A stretch of DNA of 8,117 nt from Deltaproteobacteria bacterium (GTDB lineage Bacteria > Desulfobacterota > Desulfobacteria > C00003060): positions 1-8,117 of the forward strand of contig DAOUWN010000076.1 in NCBI GenBank assembly GCA_030667105.1, read 5' to 3'. Below the pieces are notes generated by a model. It did no database searches and was not told the DNA's origin. It saw only the letters and a list, made by a program, of their open reading frames with translations. The position numbers and the translations under genes were made by a program. This document shows positions 1 to 5,399 of this stretch, in pieces (the first letter of the stretch is position 1; each line of letters begins with the position of its first letter).

Positions 1-1
1 A

Positions 2-217
2 ACGTGTGCTGATGAATATTCATATGACGCACCCTTTTATTTTGAAATCAATAGCTTGTCAAACAAAAAATTCAGGCTTACGAGGGACGGGAAAAGATAC
101 AGCAATAGGTATGCCAAAGTGATGTCTAAGACTGCATATGAGCTAAACCATTCAGAAAAAGGCTTGCTATATATAGAGGCCTTTGTTAAACATCGTAAAA
201 TTCATGTGTTATCGTAG
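2..217 (+). CDS. C-terminal fragment of an unrecognised protein, cut by the window start
   Basis: Reading from base 2, the frame stays open for 71 codons and ends at TAG 215-217. The other two forward frames are not open to this point (frame 1 has stops from base 10). The fragment is polar and basic, with a run of Lys/Arg/Tyr around the middle (…KKFRLTRDGKRYSNRY…) and a tail ending in …KIHVLS. I see no signal peptide, membrane segment or motif that I can name, so no function is given. The stretch is about 36% G+C (79 of 217 bases by hand count), clearly lower than the following gene, where a sampled 60-base line gives 55%. It lies 30 bases upstream of the yifB start on the same strand, so the two could be cotranscribed. 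The start codon lies outside the window. An alternative is decayed or non-coding AT-rich DNA, since 71 open codons is only moderate evidence. Confidence 0.5.
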   Translation, partial: TCADEYSYDAPFYFEINSLSNKKFRLTRDGKRYSNRYAKVMSKTAYELNHSEKGLLYIEAFVKHRKIHVLS

Positions 218-235
218 TAACGACGAACACACCAC

Positions 236-247
236 GGGGGGGGGATC
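236..247 (+). promoter_or_regulatory. Nine-G tract serving as ribosome binding site of yifB
   Basis: Bases 236-244 are nine consecutive G, followed by ATC and then the TTG start at 248. No normal AGGAGG is present, so the G run is the only purine-rich sequence able to pair with the C/U-rich 16S rRNA tail. It would do so with some G-U wobble. The spacing to the start is only about 3 bases if the last Gs are used, or more if upstream Gs pair. Homopolymers of this length are prone to slippage during replication and to sequencing error. Confidence 0.45.
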
Positions 248-1783
248 TTGCTTGCCAAGGTTTTGAGCAGCTCTATTCTGGGCGTTGATGCCTTTATCGT
301 CGAAGTGGAGGTCGACATCAGGCAGGGCCTGCCGAGCTTTCAAACAGTAGGTCTGCCAGAGGCTTCTGTCAGGGAGAGCAAAGACCGGGTAAAATCAGCA
401 ATCAATAATTCCGGATACAGGTTCCCGGACGATCGCATCACCGTCAACCTTGCGCCTGCGGATATCAAGAAAGAGGGGACCGCCTTTGATCTTCCCATTG
501 CTGTTGGAATCCTGGCGGCCACTGGTATTGTCCCCCATCAGAGACTCTCTGAATATTTGATCTTGGGTGAGCTCTCTCTTGACGGACGGATAAAGCCCGT
601 CCGAGGTTCACTTCCTGTCGCTTTGGCAGCCAGAAATTCCCGTCTTCGAGGCATTATCGTTCCCAAGCAAAACGCAAGCGAGGCCGCTGTGGTGAACGGC
701 GTGGAAGTACTTACGGCCTTCACTCTCGGTGAACTGGTGGAATTCTTGAGCGGCCTGAGGTCCATCCGGCCGGAATCGATCGATGTGCGGGCCATTTTTG
801 ATGAAGCATTGTCAGATGACGTAGATTTTTCCGAAGTAAAAGGCCAAGAGCATGTGAAGCGTGCCCTTGAAGTGGCCGCGGCCGGAGGTCACAACGTAAT
901 TATGATAGGTCCGCCAGGAGCAGGCAAGACGATGCTTGCTAAGCGCCTTGCAGCCATTTTACCCCCTATTTCCCTTGAAGAGGCAATTGAGGCAACAAAG
1001 ATATATAGCGTGATTGGAATGCTCAAGAAGGACCAGGGATTGATTACCAGCCGACCCTTTCGTGCTCCGCACCATACCATATCAGACGCCGGCCTCATAG
1101 GCGGGGGCCACATACCCAGGCCGGGCGAGGTGAGTCTTGCTCACAATGGGGTTCTTTTCCTGGATGAACTGGCAGAGTTCAAGAAAAATGTGCTTGAGGT
1201 TCTGCGTCAACCTATGGAAGATGGCCACGTGACCATTGCCAGGGCCCTGACCAGCATCACCTATCCGGCCAGGTTCATGCTTGTGGCCGCAATGAATCCG
1301 TGTCCATGTGGATATTTCTCCGATCCCAATCATGAGTGCACGTGTTCCTACACAAGGATACATCGGTATCGGTCAAAGGTCTCTGGTCCGCTTATGGACC
1401 GCATCGACATCCATGTGGATGTTCCGGCTGTGCCCTACAAAGATCTTGCCAGTCGAGATGATGCCGAATCCTCCGCAAGCATAAGAGAGCGGGTCAATCG
1501 GTCCCGTGCCGCACAGTCCGAGAGGCTTAAACGTACCAAAATCTATTGCAATGCCCAGATGAGCAACCGGCAGATCAAGAAATATTGTCCCATAGACGGT
1601 GACTCCCACAGGCTCCTTGAAATGGCCATTGACAAACTCGGCCTTTCTGCCCGCGCCTTCAACCGGATCTTAAAGATCGCAAGGACCATTGCGGATCTTG
1701 AAGAGGCTGAAGACATCGCCGTCCATCACGTCTCAGAGGCGATTCAATACCGGAGCCTTGACCGGAACAGCCTGTTTCCGTGA
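248..1783 (+). CDS. yifB: YifB/ComM family Mg-chelatase-like AAA+ ATPase
   Basis: This 511-residue protein matches the usual length of YifB/ComM (about 500). Domains in order are an N-terminal Lon-protease-S5-like ChlI domain (about residues 20-145), a central Mg-chelatase-type AAA+ ATPase (about 190-395) and a C-terminal Mg-chelatase helical domain (about 400-505). Visible motifs are Walker A GPPGAGKT at 221-228, Walker B VLFLDE at 302-307, and the family's cysteine cluster in MNPCPCG (349-355) followed by CTC (364-366). The TTG start is chosen because MLAKVLSS is the family's conserved N-terminus and no ATG fits. ComM in Vibrio cholerae is a hexameric helicase that helps branch migration during natural transformation. 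The protein is also very common in bacteria not known to be competent, so its role here is uncertain. It is cytoplasmic. No other competence gene (for example dprA) is visible beside it. Confidence 0.95.
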   Translation: MLAKVLSSSILGVDAFIVEVEVDIRQGLPSFQTVGLPEASVRESKDRVKSAINNSGYRFPDDRITVNLAPADIKKEGTAFDLPIAVGILAATGIVPHQRLSEYLILGELSLDGRIKPVRGSLPVALAARNSRLRGIIVPKQNASEAAVVNGVEVLTAFTLGELVEFLSGLRSIRPESIDVRAIFDEALSDDVDFSEVKGQEHVKRALEVAAAGGHNVIMIGPPGAGKTMLAKRLAAILPPISLEEAIEATKIYSVIGMLKKDQGLITSRPFRAPHHTISDAGLIGGGHIPRPGEVSLAHNGVLFLDELAEFKKNVLEVLRQPMEDGHVTIARALTSITYPARFMLVAAMNPCPCGYFSDPNHECTCSYTRIHRYRSKVSGPLMDRIDIHVDVPAVPYKDLASRDDAESSASIRERVNRSRAAQSERLKRTKIYCNAQMSNRQIKKYCPIDGDSHRLLEMAIDKLGLSARAFNRILKIARTIADLEEAEDIAVHHVSEAIQYRSLDRNSLFP

Positions 1784-1792
1784 AGTTCCGGT
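1761..1792 (+). repeat. Inverted repeat spanning the yifB stop codon
   Basis: ACCGGAAC (1761-1768) and GTTCCGGT (1785-1792) are perfect 8-base reverse complements separated by 16 bases. The TGA stop (1781-1783) lies in the loop. No T-rich run follows, so it does not look like a complete intrinsic terminator. It may be an mRNA 3'-end stabilising hairpin or chance. Confidence 0.4.
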
Positions 1793-1838
1793 AAGGCCGC
1801 CTGAAGACGGTAAAACGGCAAATCGTGATGCCTTCCAA

Positions 1839-1864
1839 GTGACAATTCTTGTCACCTCTTCTGT
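1839..1864 (+). terminator. Candidate terminator or palindromic site after yifB
   Basis: GTGACAA (1839-1845) and TTGTCAC (1849-1855) form a perfect 7-bp stem with a 3-base TTC loop. It is followed by a pyrimidine stretch (CTCTTCT) that is only moderately T-rich. It lies 56 bases after the yifB stop, the expected place for a terminator. The 17-base palindrome could equally be a site for a dimeric regulator of the small gene at 2040. The stem is AT-rich for a terminator, so confidence is limited. Confidence 0.35.
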
Positions 1865-2039
1865 CAATCTACGACCTCAATGCCCCGATTTTTTGAATAT
1901 TCTCTGGAGCATAATATTGCTTAACTCTCAGATAATTAAGGCAAACTCGAAAAGCCGCTATTTTGGCATGGTGTTTTCATATAAGGGAATAAAACGATTT
2001 GCAGAAGGCCTGAGATAAATTGAGTGAAAGGCATGACCG

Positions 2040-2300
2040 ATGATAGAGATCATAGATAGCGAAAAGACCGGAATACGTTCATTGTCGGTGCACATTATGC
2101 GCTCCATTGCGGAGCAACACGGAGGCGCTATTGAAAAAGACTTGCTAACAGACGCCATCGACATATGGGTCCCAGAGGGTAAGCAGTCTGTGTGTGCCAA
2201 GGACATAGACGAAAAACTAGGCGCAATGAGCGCCTGTATCTACACGCTGTCTGTTTCTTTTCTCAGTGGGATGGAGCCAGCCTGGATCAGTAGAAACTGA
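2040..2300 (+). CDS. Small protein of unknown function (86 aa)
   Basis: ATG 2040 is the only possible start, because an in-frame TGA lies immediately upstream at 2034-2036. AAAGG at 2027-2031 sits 8 bases before it, a reasonable ribosome binding site. The product is a small, soluble-looking alpha/beta protein with two cysteines (residues 52 and 66). It has a central segment with …EQHGGAIEKD… (residues 25-34) followed by a short hydrophobic stretch ending in VPEG. This faintly recalls the final strand region of histidine-kinase ATPase domains (HGG…LP). The N, G1 and G2 boxes of such a domain are absent and the protein is far too short, so I do not assign that function. It converges on the gene at 2330-2620, with 29 bases between the stops and no clear terminator there. 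No family recognised. Confidence 0.6.
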   Translation: MIEIIDSEKTGIRSLSVHIMRSIAEQHGGAIEKDLLTDAIDIWVPEGKQSVCAKDIDEKLGAMSACIYTLSVSFLSGMEPAWISRN

Positions 2301-2329
2301 GTCTTGAAGGGCCAAGAGGCAAGCCCAGC

Positions 2330-2620
2330 CTATGTGATGGTGCGAAGCCTTATGGTATTAGAGGCCATGTAGCCTTCTGTCATCTTTTCCATTTTTGCCA
2401 TGTTTGGGTGAAGGAGTCGTCCGAGCAATTCGATTTTTTCGTGTATGTCACTACACTTGCTATGAATCTCTGTGAAGAACGCAACATCAAAGTCACCACG
2501 GTCAATATCAAGGGTTTTGCCACTGTACATCCTAAATGTAGCCATTAAGTCCATCAATTCCTCTGAACAAGCGTCTATGGTTTGGGATGCGTGCTGAAAT
2601 TCTTGTTTGGTGAAAGGCAC
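2330..2620 (-). CDS. Small helical protein of unknown function (96 aa)
   Basis: On the minus strand the gene starts with GTG (2618-2620). Just upstream lies a near-ideal Shine-Dalgarno, GGGAGG, with 8 bases between GGAGG and the start, which strongly supports both the reading frame and the non-ATG start. The 96-residue product is predicted from its pattern to be almost entirely alpha-helical. One amphipathic helix spans about 6-33, one about 44-70 and a short one about 72-85. It contains two cysteines (18 and 56) and several histidines, and no signal peptide or membrane segment. Its size and heptad-like spacing of hydrophobics would suit a helical-bundle or coiled-coil dimer. No family is recognised. 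It is convergent with the 86-residue gene at 2040. Confidence 0.7.
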   Translation of the reverse strand: MPFTKQEFQHASQTIDACSEELMDLMATFRMYSGKTLDIDRGDFDVAFFTEIHSKCSDIHEKIELLGRLLHPNMAKMEKMTEGYMASNTIRLRTIT

Positions 2621-2624
2621 GATG

Positions 2625-2634
2625 TTTACCTCCC
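2625..2634 (-). promoter_or_regulatory. Strong Shine-Dalgarno fixing the GTG start at 2620
   Basis: The minus strand carries GGGAGG about 8 bases before the GTG codon. This is the best ribosome binding site in the window and decides the start of the 96-residue gene. Confidence 0.7.
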
Positions 2635-2998
2635 TTCGGTGTTGTTTTTGTTGGAGGGCGCAGAAGATGCCGGCTCACATTTCCTGCCATCCAGCAAAGG
2701 GGGCGGGCAGCCCTTGTATCACTGAATGCAGCATAAATCGTACCATGTGTAATGATTTCTTGTCTCTGTCCGCGGTTTAGCGCTCGGTTTTTCATGCCCG
2801 ACTGTGGCATATTGTGCATTTATTATATATTTCGAGATGTTAGGGGGGCGGGGTCTTCAGTGACGGTTTTGCGCGTCCTCACCGGTTACCGCCGGGCTTC
2901 GAGTTACTCCATGGGCCTCTTTGTTTTTACGTGTCAGTCTCTTATCGCGTCAGAAAATGTTGGAAAAGTTCGTATTGCAAGATACGTATTTGTAATAG

Positions 2999-3030
2999 GT
3001 GGAGGAAACCTCGCGCACTTTTTTCTTTCT
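2999..3030 (+). terminator. Plus-strand intrinsic terminator-like hairpin
   Basis: GAGG (3002-3005) pairs with CCTC (3009-3012) across an AAA loop. The stem can be extended outward, past a one-base bulge, by G-C, T-G and G-C pairs (2999-3001 with 3014-3016). Six T follow at 3019-3024 and then a pyrimidine-rich stretch to 3030. The orientation is plus-strand, although no accepted plus-strand gene ends here. On the minus strand the hairpin is not followed by T, so it cannot terminate thiDN. It may be chance, or mark the end of an unannotated small RNA. Confidence 0.35.
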
Positions 3031-3050
3031 GGGGGTGTGATGATTTTCAC

Positions 3051-4382
3051 TCATGAGCCCTTCAACTGAAGCACCTTGGCTACGACCTCGTCCGGAGTTC
3101 TCCCCAGGACCCGTATCATTGGCTCCTTGCCGACTTCCCCGCGGTCATAGATCACATCAGGGATCTCCGTTTCCTGTGACAGTACGGTCCCAGTACCCCA
3201 CTCGAGGGTGCTTCCTTCTTGCTCCTTTACATTTTCAGGCTCATGAGCGCGGTCAAAGGAGCATACCTTCCAACCCAGGGCTTGGCACTGTAAAATCCTG
3301 GCCTCTGAGAAACGGATATTCATGGCCGATCGAAAGGCAGGATCGTGACACATTGTGGTGAGGATGATGGTGGCAACGTGGCTGGATGCCCCAAAGGCAG
3401 GGCTGCTCACGGACACGATTGCCCCCCCCAGCCTTATTAGTCTACCGGGAAAGGCAGCCACATGGGCGCGGGTTTCGGCAAAGGGGAGAGCATAGCCCAG
3501 ATTTGACTGCACTTCAGGGACAAGATGACCGACAGAGGCCTCCTGTAGGCGGGTAAAGCCTTTCTGCAAGGCTTCAAGGACCTGGCCCTTTTCCTGCTCA
3601 CGGGCAAAGCGGGCATAAAGATTCGTGGGACCGTGTCCCTTGCCTAGTGGCACGGCAAAGCGGATAGCCGTGTGGATAAAGTCCTTGGCCCTTTCCACAG
3701 CCTCTCTGACCTGAAGTCCCATGGCAATATATGTGGCAATCGCGGCTGAGTAAGCGCATCCCGTGCCATGGGTGTGAGGTGTGCGAATACGCTTTCTTGA
3801 GAATTCCCAAAAGTTGTTGCCGTCGTACAGAATATCTTTGGCAGGTCCTTGCAGGTGCCCCCCTTTGATCAAAACATGCCTGGCTCCCATTGAATGGATG
3901 ACCCGCGCAGCCTCGTGAATGTCTTTTTCAGTACTGATCGACATTTCTGAAAGGACTTCAGCCTCCTGGATGTTAGGAGTAATCACCAGGGCCATTGGTA
4001 TGAGGCGCCTCACTAGAGTCTCTCTGGCTTCCTCGACGAGTAAGAGGTCTCCTCCCTTTGCCACCATGACTGGATCGACAACGATCTTTTCGATACCATA
4101 AGCCGAAAGCCTTTCTGCGACGACTTCAATAGTCGGAGCATCATAGAGCATACCTGTTTTTGCGGCATCTGTGCCAATATCTGAAAGAACCGCATCGAGT
4201 TGCTCCTTGATGAATGCTGGCGGCGGTGCGTGGATGGCCGTCACTTCTTGAGTGTTTTGTGCTGTCAGGGCAGTCAACACGCTCATGCCAAAGCCTCCAA
4301 GGAGCGTGATGGTTTTCAGGTCGGCCTGAATGCCGGCCCCTCCGCCCGAATCTGAGCCTGCAATGGTAAGAATACGCTTCAT
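3051..4382 (-). CDS. thiDN: ThiD-ThiN fusion: HMP/HMP-P kinase with thiamine-phosphate synthase domain
   Basis: This 443-residue cytoplasmic enzyme of thiamine synthesis is a two-domain fusion. Residues 1 to about 258 are ThiD, a ribokinase-fold kinase that phosphorylates hydroxymethylpyrimidine to HMP-P and then HMP-PP. The N-terminal substrate loop with IAGSDSGGGAGIQAD (7-21) and the GTGC anion-hole/catalytic motif (206-209) are both intact. Residues about 268-440 match ThiN, with the family hallmark LVPEVQSNLGYA (287-298). ThiN domains of archaeal ThiDN proteins join HMP-PP to thiazole phosphate to make thiamine phosphate, replacing unrelated ThiE. The same activity here is inferred. The start is ATG at 4380-4382, giving the standard ThiD N-terminus MKRILTIAGSDS, though the upstream ribosome binding site is weak. 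The gene is divergent from mlaE and has its own promoter at 4451-4479. No TPP-riboswitch-like sequence is seen in the roughly 60-base leader. A run of eight G in the coding strand (plus positions 3422-3429) is a slippage-prone spot inside the ThiN part. Confidence 0.93.
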   Translation of the reverse strand: MKRILTIAGSDSGGGAGIQADLKTITLLGGFGMSVLTALTAQNTQEVTAIHAPPPAFIKEQLDAVLSDIGTDAAKTGMLYDAPTIEVVAERLSAYGIEKIVVDPVMVAKGGDLLLVEEARETLVRRLIPMALVITPNIQEAEVLSEMSISTEKDIHEAARVIHSMGARHVLIKGGHLQGPAKDILYDGNNFWEFSRKRIRTPHTHGTGCAYSAAIATYIAMGLQVREAVERAKDFIHTAIRFAVPLGKGHGPTNLYARFAREQEKGQVLEALQKGFTRLQEASVGHLVPEVQSNLGYALPFAETRAHVAAFPGRLIRLGGAIVSVSSPAFGASSHVATIILTTMCHDPAFRSAMNIRFSEARILQCQALGWKVCSFDRAHEPENVKEQEGSTLEWGTGTVLSQETEIPDVIYDRGEVGKEPMIRVLGRTPDEVVAKVLQLKGS

Positions 4383-4450
4383 TTACTTATTCACTCATTA
4401 GGAAGCAACACTGTGTTCATGTAGAGAAAATCGATTTGGAGCTTAGTTCA

Positions 4451-4479
4451 AGTTTACTGGCAGGCACGGATAGTGTCAA
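4451..4479 (-). promoter_or_regulatory. Sigma-70-type promoter of thiDN
   Basis: On the minus strand there is a perfect -35 box TTGACA (plus 4474-4479), a 17-base spacer, and the -10 box TAAACT (plus 4451-4456; 4 of 6 match TATAAT). It would start transcription near 4444, giving a leader of about 60 bases before the thiDN ATG. Position, spacing and orientation all fit. Confidence 0.65.
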
Positions 4480-4494
4480 TGAAAATAAAGGATT

Positions 4495-4516
4495 AGCTTG
4501 ACTTTCGGGTTAAGCT
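4495..4516 (+). repeat. Inverted repeat overlapping the mla promoter, possible operator
   Basis: AGCTTGAC (4495-4502) and GTTAAGCT (4509-4516) are inverted arms, with 7 Watson-Crick pairs and one G-T wobble, around a 6-base centre. The left arm covers most of the -35 box of the mla promoter and the right arm lies in the spacer. A factor bound here would block polymerase. As RNA it could also form a hairpin, but it lies upstream of the expected transcript start of mla, so a DNA-binding role is more likely. No known regulator site is recognised. Confidence 0.4.
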
Positions 4517-4526
4517 CCCTTATTCT
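4498..4526 (+). promoter_or_regulatory. Sigma-70-type promoter of the mla operon
   Basis: TTGACT (4498-4503; 5 of 6 match to TTGACA), a 17-base spacer, and TATTCT (4521-4526; 4 of 6 match to TATAAT). It would start transcription near 4533, about 37 bases before the mlaE ATG. It is back to back with the thiDN promoter: only 18 bases separate the two -35 boxes. Confidence 0.6.
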
Positions 4527-4569
4527 TTTAAAATGTGTGTAACTTGGCCAATATCTGCGACTTGGGATC

Positions 4570-5340
4570 ATGATCAAGTTCATTGAAACCGTAGGCCGTG
4601 GGCTTATCCGATTTATTGAAGAGTTTGGGCTAGTGATGTTCCTTTTCTTGGCAGCCCTTGTCTGGATGTTGCGGCCTCCCTTGCGTATCCGGGCCGTCTT
4701 CAAGCAAATGGAGTTTGTGGGGGTAGACTCCTTGCTCGTCGTGATTCTGATGGGCACATTTACGGGCGGCGTGCTGGCATTTCAGGCCTATCACGGGTTT
4801 CGTTTGTTTGGCGCCGAGGGCCTTGTAGGCTCTACGGTGGCTCTGGGCATGACGCGCGAGCTTGGTCCGGTTTTGACATCCCTTATGGTTACGGGACGAG
4901 CCGGTTCTGCCATGGCCGCAGAGCTGGGAACCATGAGGGTCACTGAGCAGATCGATGCCCTTTACACCATGGCATGCAATCCGATCAAATACCTGGTGGT
5001 GCCTCGTATCATTGCCGGCGTGCTCATGCTTCCTGTTCTGACCATTATTGCAGATTTCGTGGGTATCATCGGGGGCTACCTGGTAGGTGTCGGGCTCCTC
5101 GAAATCAATTCAGGCATCTACGTGGCAAAGATGATTGAGATTGTAGAACTCGATGACATCTTCAATGGCCTGATCAAGTCTGCCTGCTTTGGACTGATCT
5201 TGTCTTTGGTGGGGTGTTATAAGGGTTTCTATACGAGTGGTGGCGCCGAGGGCGTTGGGAAAGCCACGACGCAGGCTGTTGTGGTTGCCTCGGTCTCCAT
5301 CTTTATCAGTGATTACTTCCTGACAGCAGCCATGTTCTAG
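4570..5340 (+). CDS. mlaE: MlaE-family ABC transporter permease (phospholipid transport)
   Basis: This is the inner-membrane permease of an MCE-type lipid ABC transporter. At 256 residues it is the normal MlaE length. An interfacial N-terminal helix (about 1-20) is followed by hydrophobic membrane segments at about 20-34, 52-72, 86-106, 145-178, 200-217 and 236-255. The family signature RELGPVLTSLMVTGRAGS lies at residues 96-113 and continues to MRVTEQIDAL (122-131), the coupling region that contacts the ATPase. It is the first gene of an operon with mlaF 59 bases downstream and then mlaD. The ATG at 4570 has only a weak, very close GGGA before it, but the protein begins like known MlaE proteins and no better start exists upstream. 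MlaE works as a dimer with two MlaF and an MlaD ring. No residue of the signature seems lost. Confidence 0.95.
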   Translation: MIKFIETVGRGLIRFIEEFGLVMFLFLAALVWMLRPPLRIRAVFKQMEFVGVDSLLVVILMGTFTGGVLAFQAYHGFRLFGAEGLVGSTVALGMTRELGPVLTSLMVTGRAGSAMAAELGTMRVTEQIDALYTMACNPIKYLVVPRIIAGVLMLPVLTIIADFVGIIGGYLVGVGLLEINSGIYVAKMIEIVELDDIFNGLIKSACFGLILSLVGCYKGFYTSGGAEGVGKATTQAVVVASVSIFISDYFLTAAMF

Positions 5341-5355
5341 TGACTTCCTGACTGC

Positions 5356-5369
5356 TGGCCGGCAGGCCA
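5356..5369 (+). repeat. Small hairpin between mlaE and mlaF
   Basis: TGGCC (5356-5360) and GGCCA (5365-5369) form a 5-bp GC-rich stem with loop GGCA. No T run follows, so it is not a terminator. It contains GCCGGCAGGC (5358-5367), a 10-base core found again exactly at 7771-7780, also in a hairpin in intergenic DNA. Confidence 0.45.
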
Positions 5370-5399
5370 ACAAAGCACGTAAGAACGGAACGCTTTTCT

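Larger units (their letters stand above)
2621..3050. other. 430-base stretch without a supported gene
   Basis: This is the upstream region of the 96-residue minus-strand gene (2330-2620) and the downstream region of thiDN. A 105-codon plus-strand frame (2752-3069) crosses it, but it lacks a ribosome binding site, is rich in Cys/Phe/Ser without family resemblance, and runs into the 3' end of thiDN, so I do not accept it. An AT-rich patch (TATTATATAT, 2821-2830) has no matching -35 box. A short inverted repeat CGTAT…ATACG lies at 2971-2986. A terminator-like hairpin with a T run lies at 2999-3030 on the plus strand. No tRNA T-loop/acceptor pattern, riboswitch core or known RNA was recognised. 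Confidence 0.5.
4438..4518. repeat. Inverted GGAGCTTA pair flanking both divergent promoters
   Basis: GGAGCTTA at 4438-4445 and its exact reverse complement TAAGCTCC at 4511-4518 flank the back-to-back promoters. The first overlaps the expected start point of thiDN. The second lies in the mla promoter spacer and overlaps the AGCTT-type inverted repeat there. Centre-to-centre distance is 73 bases, close to seven helical turns. Joint regulation of both genes by one factor is a possible reading and is inference only. Confidence 0.35.

Noticed and set aside
1964..1979. Sigma-54-like sequence TGGCATG-N4-TTTCA upstream of the 86-residue gene
   Set aside because: The -24 part fits, but the essential GC of the -12 element is TC, and there is no support from a nearby activator.
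1689..2018. 109-codon plus-strand open frame overlapping the end of yifB
   Set aside because: It begins inside yifB in another frame, has no ribosome binding site and reads through the palindrome and AT-rich spacer.
2301..2329. Bidirectional terminator between the two convergent small genes
   Set aside because: Only a weak GGGC/GCCC pairing and no T run on either strand.
2805..2818. Second sigma-54-like sequence (TGGCAT…TGCA)
   Set aside because: The spacing between the GG and GC elements is two bases too short for sigma-54.
2880..2920. tRNA-like T-arm (GGCTTCGAGTTACTCC)
   Set aside because: The paired stem and the acceptor, D and anticodon arms do not form around it.
2752..3069. 105-codon plus-strand open frame
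   Set aside because: No ribosome binding site, unusual Cys/Phe/Ser-rich composition, no family resemblance, contains the terminator-like hairpin and overlaps the 3' end of thiDN.
4383..4444. Possible TPP riboswitch in the thiDN leader
   Set aside because: The leader is about 60 bases and the conserved THI-box segments (CTGAGA, ACC-type and GATC-type blocks) are not present.
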